In this document: positions 1-9,031 of the stretch, one piece after another
Layout: each line of letters begins with the position of its first letter
Numbering within the stretch: the first letter of the stretch is position 1
NCBI RefSeq assembly: GCF_030409505.1
Contig: NZ_JAUFPZ010000002.1
Span: 1,240,001 to 1,304,000 of the forward strand
Source: Zunongwangia endophytica
GTDB lineage: Bacteria; Bacteroidota; Bacteroidia; Flavobacteriales; Flavobacteriaceae
Direction: 5' to 3'
Length of the DNA stretch: 64,000 nucleotides
The notes under the pieces: generated by a model
Databases searched by the model: none
What the model was told of the DNA's origin: nothing
Seen by the model: the letters and a program-made list of their open reading frames with translations, nothing else
Made by a program: the position numbers and the translations under genes

Positions 1-2
1 AA

Positions 3-86
3 AAGGGAGAGAACAGCCACGGCCGGGAAGGAAATAACAACACTGAAATTGAAAAACAACCGGAAGCCAGGGAAATGCAGCAATAA
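3..86 (+). CDS. C-terminal tail of an unidentified protein (5' end outside window)
   Basis: An open frame enters from the left edge and stops with TAA at 84-86. The 27 visible residues are polar and low-complexity (rich in N, E, G, Q), like the disordered tail of many mobilisation or hypothetical proteins. There is too little sequence to name it. The frame could also be chance, since a second frame is open for a similar distance. Confidence 0.25.
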   Translation, partial: KGENSHGREGNNNTEIEKQPEAREMQQ

Positions 87-342
87 ACATCCGATTACTG
101 ATAGAAGGTCTACGAATTAAAATAAGAACTAGATAACTGAAAGCTGACTACTTCAATTAATAAAGGCACTAAATTTGATCATAGAAAAGTAATGAATACC
201 TATTGTACCAATAGGGCATGCTGATACAAGTAAGTTAATCTATATTGAAAGCCCTCAGAATTTGTATAAGGGCTCCTAGGATAAGGAGCTACTCGAAATT
301 GAAGATTATTATTTACATCACAATATTTAATGCACATCAAAA
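87..342. other. intergenic region with two adjacent short hairpins
   Basis: No gene is seen here. Two overlapping inverted repeats lie side by side: GCCCT (251-255) with AGGGC (269-273), and GCTCCT (272-277) with AGGAGC (284-289). They share bases, so only one can form fully at a time. They sit about 55 bases upstream of the hydrolase gene and could be a weak terminator for the upstream gene or a leader structure. No function is proposed. Confidence 0.3.
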
Positions 343-1689
343 ATGACCACAAGAACTACATCTAATCAAATCACAAAAAACTCTTACACACCTTCCAAAT
401 TCATCATTTTTCTTCTGCTCACTTTTCTTTTAATGCTGAGCAAAACCTCTTATGGCCAACTCTCTTATATTTTTCAAACAGTGGAAATTGAGGAATATCA
501 AGGCAAGAAATTTATTTTAAAAGGAAAGATTTATTACGAAAATACAATTGAAAATGGCTCCTATGCAGTATTATCGGCATTTTCAGTTAGTAGCGCAGCC
601 AAAATGATAAATGCTCCTATATATAATGATGATGCAGGAACATTTTATAAATATGGATCCTGGAGTTCCTATGAACTCACTGGAAAAATAGATAAACATG
701 CAAAATATTTCGGCGTAGGAATGACCATTTCAGGAACAAATAATTATTACGCAGATGACTTCGAATTGCTTGTAAAAGATGGCAAAAAAGAAATTATTAT
801 TCCGTTAAAAAATGCTGGTTTTGAAAATGACTCTCTTGGCATCTGGCAACAAAGTCAGATTCCTGAAGAAGGAATCGTTTCTATTTCTTCAGAAAAATCG
901 TTTAGTGGTTCCCAATCTTTATATTTCGATTATTCTGCAGCATCATCGGCATCAGGTTTTGGTTCTAATGCAAATATCGGGAAGTTTGTAGATATCGACG
1001 ATATTAAGCTTTATTATGAGATTTACGGTAAAGGCGAGCCGCTATTATTACTTCATGGAAATAATAGCTCCATGTCCCGGTTCCAAAACCAACTTGACTA
1101 TTTCAAAGAAAACTATCGTGTGATTGGTTTGGATAGTCGAGGACAGGGTAAATCTACTTCCAGTGATACGCCTTTAACTTATGAACTAATGGCAGAAGAT
1201 GTAAGTAAGTTCATTAAGGAGCTTGGACTGGAAAAGGTAAATATCATCGGTTGGAGTGACGGTGGTAATATTGCTTTAATTTTGGCTATGAATCATCCAG
1301 AACAAGTAAAGACCATGGCGATAATGGGTAGTGTTATCTATAACAACAAGACTTCTGTTCCAGCAAAAATCAATAAGATTCTAAGAACACAAATAGCAGA
1401 AATGGAAAAACAGGGCATCTCTAAAGATGACATGAGTTATAGATTAAAACTCTTATTGCTCAACGAACCTAATATCGACCCTGAATCTTTAAGACAAATT
1501 CAGGCTCCAACTTTAGTAATGGCTGGCCAACACGATATTGTAAAGGAAAAACATAGCCAGTTGATTGCAGAAAAAATACCCCATGCTAATTTAAAAATTT
1601 TCAAAGGTGCAGGACATGAAGCCCCCGAAGAAATCCCAGAAATCTTCAACACCACGGTAAATATTTTTTTTCAAGCAAATAGGAATTAA
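343..1689 (+). CDS. secreted two-domain protein with C-terminal alpha/beta hydrolase
   Basis: The 448-residue product starts with a polar stretch and a hydrophobic segment (about residues 19-36, ending SYGQ), consistent with a signal peptide. A beta-rich domain of unknown type (about 40-205) follows, then an alpha/beta-hydrolase fold from about 213. The nucleophile motif GWSDGG has Ser305; D398 (GQHD) and H425 (GAGH) fit the rest of the triad, and LLHGN is the oxyanion-hole strand. The substrate cannot be read from sequence. The junction (SAASSASGFGSNANIG) looks like a linker, so this is probably a fusion of an export/binding module to a hydrolase. It stands alone and is convergent with the SusD gene, with a bidirectional terminator between them. 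Confidence 0.8.
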   Translation: MTTRTTSNQITKNSYTPSKFIIFLLLTFLLMLSKTSYGQLSYIFQTVEIEEYQGKKFILKGKIYYENTIENGSYAVLSAFSVSSAAKMINAPIYNDDAGTFYKYGSWSSYELTGKIDKHAKYFGVGMTISGTNNYYADDFELLVKDGKKEIIIPLKNAGFENDSLGIWQQSQIPEEGIVSISSEKSFSGSQSLYFDYSAASSASGFGSNANIGKFVDIDDIKLYYEIYGKGEPLLLLHGNNSSMSRFQNQLDYFKENYRVIGLDSRGQGKSTSSDTPLTYELMAEDVSKFIKELGLEKVNIIGWSDGGNIALILAMNHPEQVKTMAIMGSVIYNNKTSVPAKINKILRTQIAEMEKQGISKDDMSYRLKLLLLNEPNIDPESLRQIQAPTLVMAGQHDIVKEKHSQLIAEKIPHANLKIFKGAGHEAPEEIPEIFNTTVNIFFQANRN

Positions 1690-1780
1690 AAAAATAATGT
1701 AAAGCATCCAAACATCAATGCTAAAAAGATCATAATTCTTCGACGATACCAGCTGGTGTAATAGAAAAAAAGTAGTTGTA

Positions 1781-1816
1781 AAAAAGAAAAACCATGGTCT
1801 CATGGTCTTTCTTTTT
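1781..1816. terminator. bidirectional intrinsic terminator
   Basis: A perfect 6-bp stem ACCATG/CATGGT with loop GTCT (1791-1806) is flanked by an A-rich run on the left and a T-rich run on the right. It can therefore end transcripts from both the hydrolase gene (plus strand) and the SusD operon (minus strand), which converge here. Confidence 0.7.
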
Positions 1817-1884
1817 ATATTTTATCGATAATCAAGTTGAATAAAAAAAGGAATAAAATAAATTATAATTATTCTATTTCTGTT

Positions 1885-3336
1885 CTAATTTAGCAACCAC
1901 ATTTTTCCATTGACATTATCTCCTTGGGGAAACTGTCTACGTATAGCATCCTCTAAATTCTCTTCATTGTTAGTCGCTTCTTCCACCGGGTACATCCATC
2001 GCTTAGGAATTTGCCCATTATTTAAAATACCTGAACCATCAGTATTAAAATCAGGAAACCCAGTGCGTCGTTGTTCGAAAAATATTTGCCATCCAGTATT
2101 CATAAACATGGAAATATATTTCTGTTGCATGATCCTTTGAATTGGGTCATCCGTATTCAACGCTATAGCCTCGTTATCAAAATAGTCCTCTGGTATTTCA
2201 GTTTCAAAAAAATCAAAAGACGCTGATATACCATTTCTATAATATTCAGTTGCATCTCCAGTAATCCAAGAGCGAACTGCTGCTTCGGAAAGAATGAATT
2301 CCTGTTCCCAGTAACTTAGTAGAATACTCGGCTCGTTTACAGGATCAAAAAAATAACGTTCCGCAATCCTACTTGCTTCCCCTGAAACTGCTATAGAAGT
2401 ATTTATATTTAGATCCTCGCTTCCCTTCAATCCTCCATAAGCTGTGAAGTCATCTATAGTTGCATCTGCTGCATTTGGCTTACGTTCCGCAAATATAAAT
2501 AATCTAGGATCTTGAAATTCCTGTAATTTTTCTACGAAATTTTTCTCCATAAAATATGCAGTTTGGAGATCATTATCATTAAAATAAGGATACCTATTCC
2601 CTTGGATATTATAAAAATTTAAAGCAGCATTATCCTGGTTCGAGGCCATCAAAGGATACTTCGATTGGTTATTGACTATTTCTTGGAATCTTTCAATAAT
2701 ATTTAAATCGTTATCCTCTGTTTTATTCGATAAACTCATAAGTACTCGTAAGTAATAAGAGTTGATAAGCTTTCGCCATTTTAGTTTATCTCCGTTAAAT
2801 ACAACATCGCCGGTGATTTGTTCTGTATTTAAAGCTAAAGCATCAGACGCTGATTTCAAATCATTGAGTACTTTCAAATAAATACTTTTTTGTGAATCAT
2901 ACGCTGGTTGATAAATGCTTTCCGTCGCTAAAATAGCTTCTGAATAGGGTACATCGCCGAAAGTTCTTGTAATATTTATTATAAAATAGGAATTAAAAAA
3001 ATCACCTAAAATCTTATAAACTTCTATGCCAGCGTTTTCGGATGCTTCTACCATCTTCTGTACTTGCTTTAAATCATCGTACCCATCAAAACTAGATCGC
3101 TGCCAGTTATAGTATTGGTTTGAATTCACTCCATTTGTATACGACAAATAACGACTTGCAAGTGCGGCAGATAAACTAACGTTATTAAATGCTCTTTCCT
3201 CTATATTGGTCAATAGCAATTCTGGACTTACTGAAGTTGCTCTGTTAGGGTCCTCTTGTAAGTCTTCAATCTTACTACAATTAGTAAAGGAAAAAGTAAG
3301 AAAAACGAAGAAAATTACTGATATGATGCGATTCAT
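1885..3336 (-). CDS. SusD/RagB-like outer-membrane lipoprotein
   Basis: The 483-residue protein has a lipoprotein signal: hydrophobic stretch, then TNC at about residues 18-20, giving an N-terminal lipidated Cys. The mature start (DLQEDPNRATSVSPELLLTN) is typical of the SusD-like family whose members cap a SusC channel and bind ligand at the cell surface. The C-terminal part has the family pattern of an aromatic-rich WQIFFEQRRTGFP segment. The gene starts 3 bases after the SusC stop and is the last of a three-gene minus-strand operon (phosphatase, SusC, SusD). Ligand specificity is not readable. The phosphatase partner suggests a phosphorylated or nucleotide-like substrate (inference). Confidence 0.93.
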   Translation of the reverse strand: MNRIISVIFFVFLTFSFTNCSKIEDLQEDPNRATSVSPELLLTNIEERAFNNVSLSAALASRYLSYTNGVNSNQYYNWQRSSFDGYDDLKQVQKMVEASENAGIEVYKILGDFFNSYFIINITRTFGDVPYSEAILATESIYQPAYDSQKSIYLKVLNDLKSASDALALNTEQITGDVVFNGDKLKWRKLINSYYLRVLMSLSNKTEDNDLNIIERFQEIVNNQSKYPLMASNQDNAALNFYNIQGNRYPYFNDNDLQTAYFMEKNFVEKLQEFQDPRLFIFAERKPNAADATIDDFTAYGGLKGSEDLNINTSIAVSGEASRIAERYFFDPVNEPSILLSYWEQEFILSEAAVRSWITGDATEYYRNGISASFDFFETEIPEDYFDNEAIALNTDDPIQRIMQQKYISMFMNTGWQIFFEQRRTGFPDFNTDGSGILNNGQIPKRWMYPVEEATNNEENLEDAIRRQFPQGDNVNGKMWLLN

Positions 3337-3339
3337 AAT

Positions 3340-6300
3340 TTAAAATTTTGCGTTTAGATTGATACCTATACTTCTCGTTGCCGGTGCTTGTAAATTATCT
3401 CTTCCCGGATCCGGATCTACATTAGGTATGTTAGAAGAAAGCCAAAGATTACGACCTATAAGAGATAGACTTAGATTATTAAAAGGTAAAGTTGATAATA
3501 GGTTTTCTGAAAAATTATATGTCAATGTCACCTCTCGAAGTTTTATAAAATCTTCTTTATAGTAATGATAATTCTTATTGTAACCATTACTGGTCGTCTG
3601 CATAAAATTAATATAGTTTACGGGTATGTCATTAGCAGTATATTGCCTAGAGTCATTTAGAATATTTCCGTTAACATCATATTCAACGCTTCCTCCGGTA
3701 ACTTTAACTCCTTTGCCAATAAACGTACTTTCCCCATTATTAGCATCGTCTCGATACTGATTAACTGTTCCTGGCGAAGTTCCTCCCCACCACATTTTTT
3801 GATTGGTACTCGAATACATTAAACCTCCTAAACGACCATCAAAAAGAAAAGAAAGTGCTAAATTTTTATAGGATAATGTATTGGAAATACCATAGGTAAG
3901 ATCTGGCTCGTCATATCCAATGAATCTTGCATACGGATCTGAAACTGGATATCCATTTTCAAAAATCACCTGACCTAACTCATTGGTTTGATACACATCA
4001 TCGTAAATTCTATCTGTTCGATCTCCAACCTTTATGAAACCATCGGTTTGTTCACGATCACCATAAATTTCTTCTTGGTATTTTCTGTACTGACTCAAGT
4101 TAATTTGCGCATCCCATCTGAAATTTTCTGACTTTACAGGTGTACCATCCAAAACGAGCTCTATACCTCTACGCTTATATTCATCTCCATTTAACAAAAT
4201 ACTGTTATAGCCGCTACTTTGGGAAATAGAATTATAAATTAAATTATTGTAATCACGGGTTTGATAATACGCGACATCCACACCAAAACGGCTTTTCAGA
4301 AATCTTGCATTCAGACCTACTTCCCATGTATCCGAAGTCTCTGGTTTCAGGCTAGAGGACAACAGTTCATTTCCAAAATAAGTTGAAGGTGTACCATTCC
4401 AACTCGCCCCTTTTTCGTAAGCTTGAATATGGCTATAGGGATTATCTCCTATTTTACCTTCAGAAACCTGTGACCATGAACCTCTCACTTTACCAAAAGT
4501 TATCCATTCCGGCATACTGAAAAGTTCCGTAAAGACAATGGATGCTGAGACCGATGGATAAAAGAAAGAGTTATTAGCTTCCGGTAAGGTGGACACTTTA
4601 TCATTTCTTCCTGATAAGGATAAATAGAAAGTTTTATAAAAATCGAAATCCACAAAACCGTACACGCTATGTATCGTTTCTTTCTCCTCGCGATTATTAG
4701 CTATAAAGGTAACTCCGGCATTATTATCAAGATTATAAAAACCTGGTATATTTAATCCATCTGTAGCTGTAGAATGACTGGTTGATTGGCGAAAATAATT
4801 CACATAGGCAAGTTCACCTGAAACACCTATTTTATCCGTAATCTGGTTTTCATATTTTAACCCAAAATCCGTGGTTATATCAAAATAAGTAACATCAGAA
4901 ACTGTAAAATTCCCTCTTGAACGATCACCGTATCCAATATAACTTTTAGGTTCCTTGTAAGTGCGATGTAAGCTATAAACATTTGTTCCGCCCCTTCCTT
5001 TAAAACTTAAATGCGGACTAATTTTATACTCTAGGTTTATATTTCCAAAGATATTATCCTTGCTGTATCCTCTTTCATATTCATACGCTTGAAAATAGGG
5101 ATTGTTATAATATGAGATATTAAAATGACGTTGTTGATAACCCACCTCCTCTTCTCTCCAGTAATTTCTTAAATCGCGAATATCCACATCTGCTCCTGTC
5201 CATAATATTAAATTATAAAGATAGTTAGTCGGTCCATAACCAACCTCAGGGAAATTATCAGTGTACTGTTTGTTGTAAGTTAAGGAAGAATTAATAGATA
5301 GATTTTTAGAAGGATTTAAGGAACCTCCAATATTAAAAGATGTATTATTTAGGTCAGTATTCGGAACAATTCCTTTTTGATATACATTAGAAATTGAAGT
5401 TCTTAAGCTTGCCTTTTCACTTCCCCAAGCAACACTAACATTATTAGATTGAATGAGTCCTGTATTGAAAAAATTATCAATATTATCAGAACCTCTAGAG
5501 AGATATGGTAATGGAATAAGTTCTCCCGTTTCGGGGTCTATTTCACTATTATATTGTGTAGTTTCTACATATCCACTTGGAGTATCAGGATCTAACTGAT
5601 CTAATTTAGGCCCCCAAATCCAGCCGCCTCCTTCTGTTCCGGAACCACTTCCATTAACATATGCATATACACCTTGATTTCCGTTACCATAGGTAGTTTG
5701 AACATCAGGAACTTTAATAAAAGATGGCTGAAACATCGTCGAATTGTTAACCGTAACCGTCAGCTTGCCTTTCTTTCCTTTTTTTGTTGTAATCATAATA
5801 GCTCCATTTCTTCCGACTGAACCGTATAATGCTGATGCCGTGGCTCCTTTCAAGACGCTAATACTTTCGATATCATCTGAATTTACTTTCCATAAATCAG
5901 TAGTCCGGTCTGGAATACCATCTATCACTAATAAAGGACTAGCACCTCGTAAACTAATTTGTGGATCCTGAAATAAATCTGTAGAATTTTGGATATTAAG
6001 TCCTGCTACCCTACCCGTTAGGGAACTTACAAAATTAGGCTCTTTAGCCTTTTGCAATTTCTGACCGTCTACTTCCTGAATAGCATATCCCAGCGCTTTT
6101 TTCTCTTTCTTTATTCCCAAGGCGGTCACTACGACTTCATTTAATTGCGATGCATCCTCAGCAAGAGTAACATTAATTAATTTTTGATTTCCAACAGCTA
6201 TCCGCTGAGTTCGAAAACCCATAAATGAAAATTCCAAAGTATCTTGGGAGGACACCGTTCCGATATCATAATTACCATCAAAATCAGAGATCGTTCCTTT

Positions 6301-6441
6301 AGAAGAATTGAGAATTAAGACATTTACCCCTCCTAAAGGGATTCCATCCTTATCGGTTATTTCTCCAGTTACTCGACGGTTTTGAGAAAAACATAGCGTC
6401 GTTGTTACTAAAAACAACAATAGAGTAATCGTTTTTGTCAT
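3340..6441 (-). CDS. SusC/RagA-type TonB-dependent outer-membrane transporter
   Basis: The 1033-residue protein has a signal peptide (about 1-19) and a carboxypeptidase-D-regulatory-like domain (about 24-105, with GVNVLILNSSKGTISDFDG). A TonB plug (about 110-220, with SLRGASPLLVIDGIP and VLKGATASALYGSVGRNG) follows, then a long beta-barrel to the C-terminal phenylalanine. This is the standard layout of SusC proteins that import large ligands with a SusD lid. It lies between the phosphatase (4-base gap) and SusD (3-base gap), so all three are almost certainly co-transcribed. Confidence 0.95.
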   Translation of the reverse strand: MTKTITLLLFLVTTTLCFSQNRRVTGEITDKDGIPLGGVNVLILNSSKGTISDFDGNYDIGTVSSQDTLEFSFMGFRTQRIAVGNQKLINVTLAEDASQLNEVVVTALGIKKEKKALGYAIQEVDGQKLQKAKEPNFVSSLTGRVAGLNIQNSTDLFQDPQISLRGASPLLVIDGIPDRTTDLWKVNSDDIESISVLKGATASALYGSVGRNGAIMITTKKGKKGKLTVTVNNSTMFQPSFIKVPDVQTTYGNGNQGVYAYVNGSGSGTEGGGWIWGPKLDQLDPDTPSGYVETTQYNSEIDPETGELIPLPYLSRGSDNIDNFFNTGLIQSNNVSVAWGSEKASLRTSISNVYQKGIVPNTDLNNTSFNIGGSLNPSKNLSINSSLTYNKQYTDNFPEVGYGPTNYLYNLILWTGADVDIRDLRNYWREEEVGYQQRHFNISYYNNPYFQAYEYERGYSKDNIFGNINLEYKISPHLSFKGRGGTNVYSLHRTYKEPKSYIGYGDRSRGNFTVSDVTYFDITTDFGLKYENQITDKIGVSGELAYVNYFRQSTSHSTATDGLNIPGFYNLDNNAGVTFIANNREEKETIHSVYGFVDFDFYKTFYLSLSGRNDKVSTLPEANNSFFYPSVSASIVFTELFSMPEWITFGKVRGSWSQVSEGKIGDNPYSHIQAYEKGASWNGTPSTYFGNELLSSSLKPETSDTWEVGLNARFLKSRFGVDVAYYQTRDYNNLIYNSISQSSGYNSILLNGDEYKRRGIELVLDGTPVKSENFRWDAQINLSQYRKYQEEIYGDREQTDGFIKVGDRTDRIYDDVYQTNELGQVIFENGYPVSDPYARFIGYDEPDLTYGISNTLSYKNLALSFLFDGRLGGLMYSSTNQKMWWGGTSPGTVNQYRDDANNGESTFIGKGVKVTGGSVEYDVNGNILNDSRQYTANDIPVNYINFMQTTSNGYNKNYHYYKEDFIKLREVTLTYNFSENLLSTLPFNNLSLSLIGRNLWLSSNIPNVDPDPGRDNLQAPATRSIGINLNAKF

Positions 6442-6445
6442 GATT

Positions 6446-7702
6446 TTAGTTATTAGATTTGATTGGTATGATCCATGTGTTTAATTGATGATTTGGAGTT
6501 TCCATAAGAATCTTAAAGAAATCAGATTTCTCTTTTACAGAGAATTTGGCAAACTCTTTTTTAATATTTGCTTCGCCTAAAAATCTATAATCGTCTTTTG
6601 CACCATATTTGACATTATTGGTCGTTGTTATATAAAATTTGGCAGTATTATTTTCATTTCCAATTGCACTCCAGTTCAGTGTAATTGTTTCATTCTGAAG
6701 ATTTGCTTTGAGCCCTTGTGCATCGATCTGTCCTAGAAGGGAGATCCCATCCCACTCTTGTTTTACGGAGTCTTCTGGTTCTATTTGAAGAAAATCCATC
6801 ATGGTTGGTAAAATATCAACAATAGCGGGAGTACTCTTTGTTAAGTATGTATTACCCTTCCTATTCATCGCAATCCATGTACTACGCTCACGGTCTGTCT
6901 GCCCTCCGTGATGCTTTCCATCTTTTAGGGTACGACCATGATCTGTGGTCACTAGAAACAGCCAGTCCTCATTAAAGTTTTCTTCTCGGAATTTTACAGC
7001 ATTATAAATATTCCCGATAAGACTATCCTCATAGGTAATAGCCTCATATAACTTTGGGCTATCTCCATAGCCATGTCCCATATCATCAGAGAATTCTAGA
7101 TAAACCCAACTTAAATCTGGGGCTTCCTTTTTAATATACTCTCCAGCTTTATAAGCTACCTTTTTATCAATATTTTTAATATACTCACGGTAACGATCAT
7201 GAGGGAAGCTTATGGTATCCTTTTCAAATCCATCAAAAGCAAAGTCTACTTTCAGGAAGTTTGTTCCCACCAGATTTTCTCCTAAGAGCTTGGTTCGATT
7301 ATCCTCCCAAGTGGAAAATATTGCCGTTTTTTTTCTTGGATACTTATTTTTATATAGCCTAAATATACTTGGGTAATTGTAGTTAGGTTGCTTAATTTCA
7401 TTTCCGTAAACATTATGCTTATTTACCCAAACGCCCGTGAGTAAGCTATTGTATCCCACAGCAGATATTGTTGGAGTTTCAGAATAAGCTCCTTTTTCCC
7501 CACCAACATAAGCTTCTGAATAGGAACCTTCTTTACCAATTCGATTGATTTGAGGAGTTGCAACCTTTTCGATCATATCCGCAGCAATACCATCAACGAT
7601 AATGAATACAACTTTTTTGTGTTTTTCGTCATCAGTTTGTCCTAATACCCGAAAACTACTGACCAAAAGAAGAATAGCCAGCATGGTAATTTTAGATTTC
7701 AT
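6446..7702 (-). CDS. alkaline-phosphatase-superfamily phosphodiesterase/pyrophosphatase, exported
   Basis: The 418-residue protein has an N-terminal signal peptide (about 1-21). It carries motifs of the nucleotide pyrophosphatase/phosphodiesterase branch of the alkaline phosphatase superfamily: FIIVDG (metal Asp37), TPTISAVGYNSLLTGVW (nucleophile Thr78 or Ser80), DDMGHGYGD, and TTDHG with a later KHHGG, giving the expected two-zinc ligand set. It likely cleaves phosphate esters or diesters in the periplasm. It is the first gene of the operon leading to SusC and SusD, and faces a divergent TetR-family gene across a palindrome. The exact substrate is not determined. Confidence 0.85.
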   Translation of the reverse strand: MKSKITMLAILLLVSSFRVLGQTDDEKHKKVVFIIVDGIAADMIEKVATPQINRIGKEGSYSEAYVGGEKGAYSETPTISAVGYNSLLTGVWVNKHNVYGNEIKQPNYNYPSIFRLYKNKYPRKKTAIFSTWEDNRTKLLGENLVGTNFLKVDFAFDGFEKDTISFPHDRYREYIKNIDKKVAYKAGEYIKKEAPDLSWVYLEFSDDMGHGYGDSPKLYEAITYEDSLIGNIYNAVKFREENFNEDWLFLVTTDHGRTLKDGKHHGGQTDRERSTWIAMNRKGNTYLTKSTPAIVDILPTMMDFLQIEPEDSVKQEWDGISLLGQIDAQGLKANLQNETITLNWSAIGNENNTAKFYITTTNNVKYGAKDDYRFLGEANIKKEFAKFSVKEKSDFFKILMETPNHQLNTWIIPIKSNN

Positions 7703-7732
7703 TGCAATTATTTTAAGTTAGATTTTGCATTT

Positions 7733-7775
7733 CAAATGTATATCAGTAAAAAATAAATTGAATGAATGTTCAATT
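7733..7775 (-). promoter_or_regulatory. promoter and palindromic operator of the phosphatase-SusCD operon
   Basis: On the minus strand, CAAATGTA (7733-7740) reads as TACATTTG, a match to the Bacteroidetes -7 box TAnnTTTG, about 30 bases before the phosphatase start. Immediately upstream, AATTGAATGAATGTTCAATT (7756-7775) is an inverted repeat with 7-base arms AATTGAA/TTCAATT and a 6-base spacer. It covers the expected -33 region. Its place between a TetR-type gene and the operon makes it the likely operator (inference). Confidence 0.55.
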
Positions 7776-7846
7776 AATAAAAGTTTACATTAATGTTCCC
7801 CTTATGTTACTAAAAAGCGCCCATTAGCTTTTGTAAATCAATTTGG

Positions 7847-7854
7847 TATATTTG
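7847..7854 (+). promoter_or_regulatory. -7 box of the TetR-family gene
   Basis: TATATTTG fits the Bacteroidetes -7 consensus TAnnTTTG on the plus strand. It ends only 13 bases before the GTG start at 7868, so the transcript would have a very short leader. A TTTG at 7830-7833 could serve as upstream box, but the spacing is shorter than usual. Confidence 0.4.
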
Positions 7855-7867
7855 CGGAAAAGGCTTT

Positions 7868-8479
7868 GTGGGACGTAAAAATTTAAGTGTTAAAAGGCGA
7901 AAAGAGATTATTCAATCTTTCTATCGCATAGCAAAAAAAATAGGCCTTGAAAATACTTCGATTGCCAAGGTGGCCGAGGATATGGCAATCAGCAATGGAT
8001 TGGTTATGCATTATTTTAAAACCAAGGATGAGCTTTTAATTGGTCTTAATGCATATATATTGGAAAAACACCTAAAAATTGTCAACTCCATAGAATATGG
8101 GGCTATGGATAATAGAAAAAGTCTTGAAAGTTTCATCACAAGCTTGTTTTCTAGAAAATGGAATACATATTTTGATGACGGCGTTTTCTATAGTTGTTAT
8201 GCTTTAATTTATAGAAAAGAAGATTTTAACCATAGCTTTAGAAATTACCTGGAAAAACTTCATCAGGTGCTCCAATTGAAACTTCATGAAGCAAAAAGCT
8301 ACGGAGTAATATTAAATGATAATATATCCGAAATAACCGAAGTCATTTTTGCTTTGATTGACGGAGCTTATTATTACCTGGGAATGTTTGATCAAAAAGA
8401 TGACAGTTATAATAAACAGGAAGAACTTTATATAAAGTATGCTATTCAACTTCTGAATTTTTCTTCGAATTCCATATAA
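7868..8479 (+). CDS. TetR/AcrR-family transcriptional regulator
   Basis: The 203-residue product has an N-terminal TetR helix-turn-helix (about residues 10-57, with NTSIAKVAEDMAISNGLVMH and YFKTKDELL) and an all-helical ligand-binding C-terminal domain. The start is a GTG at 7868; no better upstream start was seen, and the N-terminus fits the family. The gene is divergent from the phosphatase-SusCD operon with a 20-base palindrome in the gap. It probably regulates that operon and perhaps itself. The inducer is unknown. Its 3' end overlaps the convergent membrane-protein gene by 38 bases. Confidence 0.88.
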   Translation: MGRKNLSVKRRKEIIQSFYRIAKKIGLENTSIAKVAEDMAISNGLVMHYFKTKDELLIGLNAYILEKHLKIVNSIEYGAMDNRKSLESFITSLFSRKWNTYFDDGVFYSCYALIYRKEDFNHSFRNYLEKLHQVLQLKLHEAKSYGVILNDNISEITEVIFALIDGAYYYLGMFDQKDDSYNKQEELYIKYAIQLLNFSSNSI

Positions 8480-8702
8480 TTCTATATAATGCAAATAGCG
8501 CTATCAATGCCCAGACTATATTTACTACAATATTGGGAAAATCATCCAATTTTGAAGCATTCACAACTAAACAAATACCACCAATAACATTTAGCAAATG
8601 ATATGTTGGTCGTTTAGCCGATAACTTTCCGGTGCTCAAAAGAAAATAAGCAATAATAAACAGTATTGCTCCAAGCCAACCTATTAAACTTATAAGAGTC
8701 AT
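8442..8702 (-). CDS. small three-helix membrane protein (CBU_0592-like)
   Basis: The 86-residue protein has three predicted membrane segments (about 2-22, 33-50 and 56-74). The motif HLLNVIGGICLVVNA and the overall layout match the small CBU_0592-type membrane proteins common in Bacteroidetes, whose function is not established. It converges on and overlaps the end of the TetR-family gene by 38 bases, in a different frame. The overlap and the short tail (KKNSEVE) suggest read-through regulation is possible, but nothing more can be said. Confidence 0.7.
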   Translation of the reverse strand: MTLISLIGWLGAILFIIAYFLLSTGKLSAKRPTYHLLNVIGGICLVVNASKLDDFPNIVVNIVWALIALFALYRIIWNSKKNSEVE

Positions 8703-8766
8703 TTTATAAATAGATTAAAAGACTAGATCTCTGCATATTTTTCTATTTTTCCTTACGTACATGCTT

Positions 8767-8877
8767 TTAATAAGCATCACGTATTGAAAACACCTTTATA
8801 AACAGATCATCTAATTCTTCCATTAAATTCTTAAAAAGACATTCATCCACCTTAAAGAATTCTAATAGTATTTTCTG
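8767..8877 (-). pseudogene. short coding-like remnant, unknown product
   Basis: In the otherwise gene-free stretch 8703-9017, the minus strand has an open run of 36 codons ending in TAA (8767-8769). Its composition is protein-like (VDECLFKNLMEELDDLFIKV). There is no ATG and an in-frame stop lies just upstream, so this is at most the tail of a deleted gene. The rest of the stretch shows nothing recognisable. Confidence 0.25.
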
Positions 8878-9017
8878 CTAAAATAAAGTAATCACGATGA
8901 TAAATGTTACTTGAAAGTTACCTATTGCTGATTACAGATGACTTTATATCAAATTCCATTGCTATTCCTTCTGTTTAAAGAAAATTATTAAAAAAAAGGA
9001 TAAGAACCACCAAAAAT

Positions 9018-9031
9018 AGGCTATAAAGCCT
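9018..9031 (-). terminator. terminator at the end of the tra operon
   Basis: Inverted repeat AGGCT/AGCCT (9018-9022, 9027-9031) with a 4-base loop overlaps the last codons of traN. On the minus strand it is followed by ATTTTTGG, which fits an intrinsic terminator. It suggests traN is the last gene of this operon, so traO, P and Q are not simply the next genes downstream. Confidence 0.5.
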
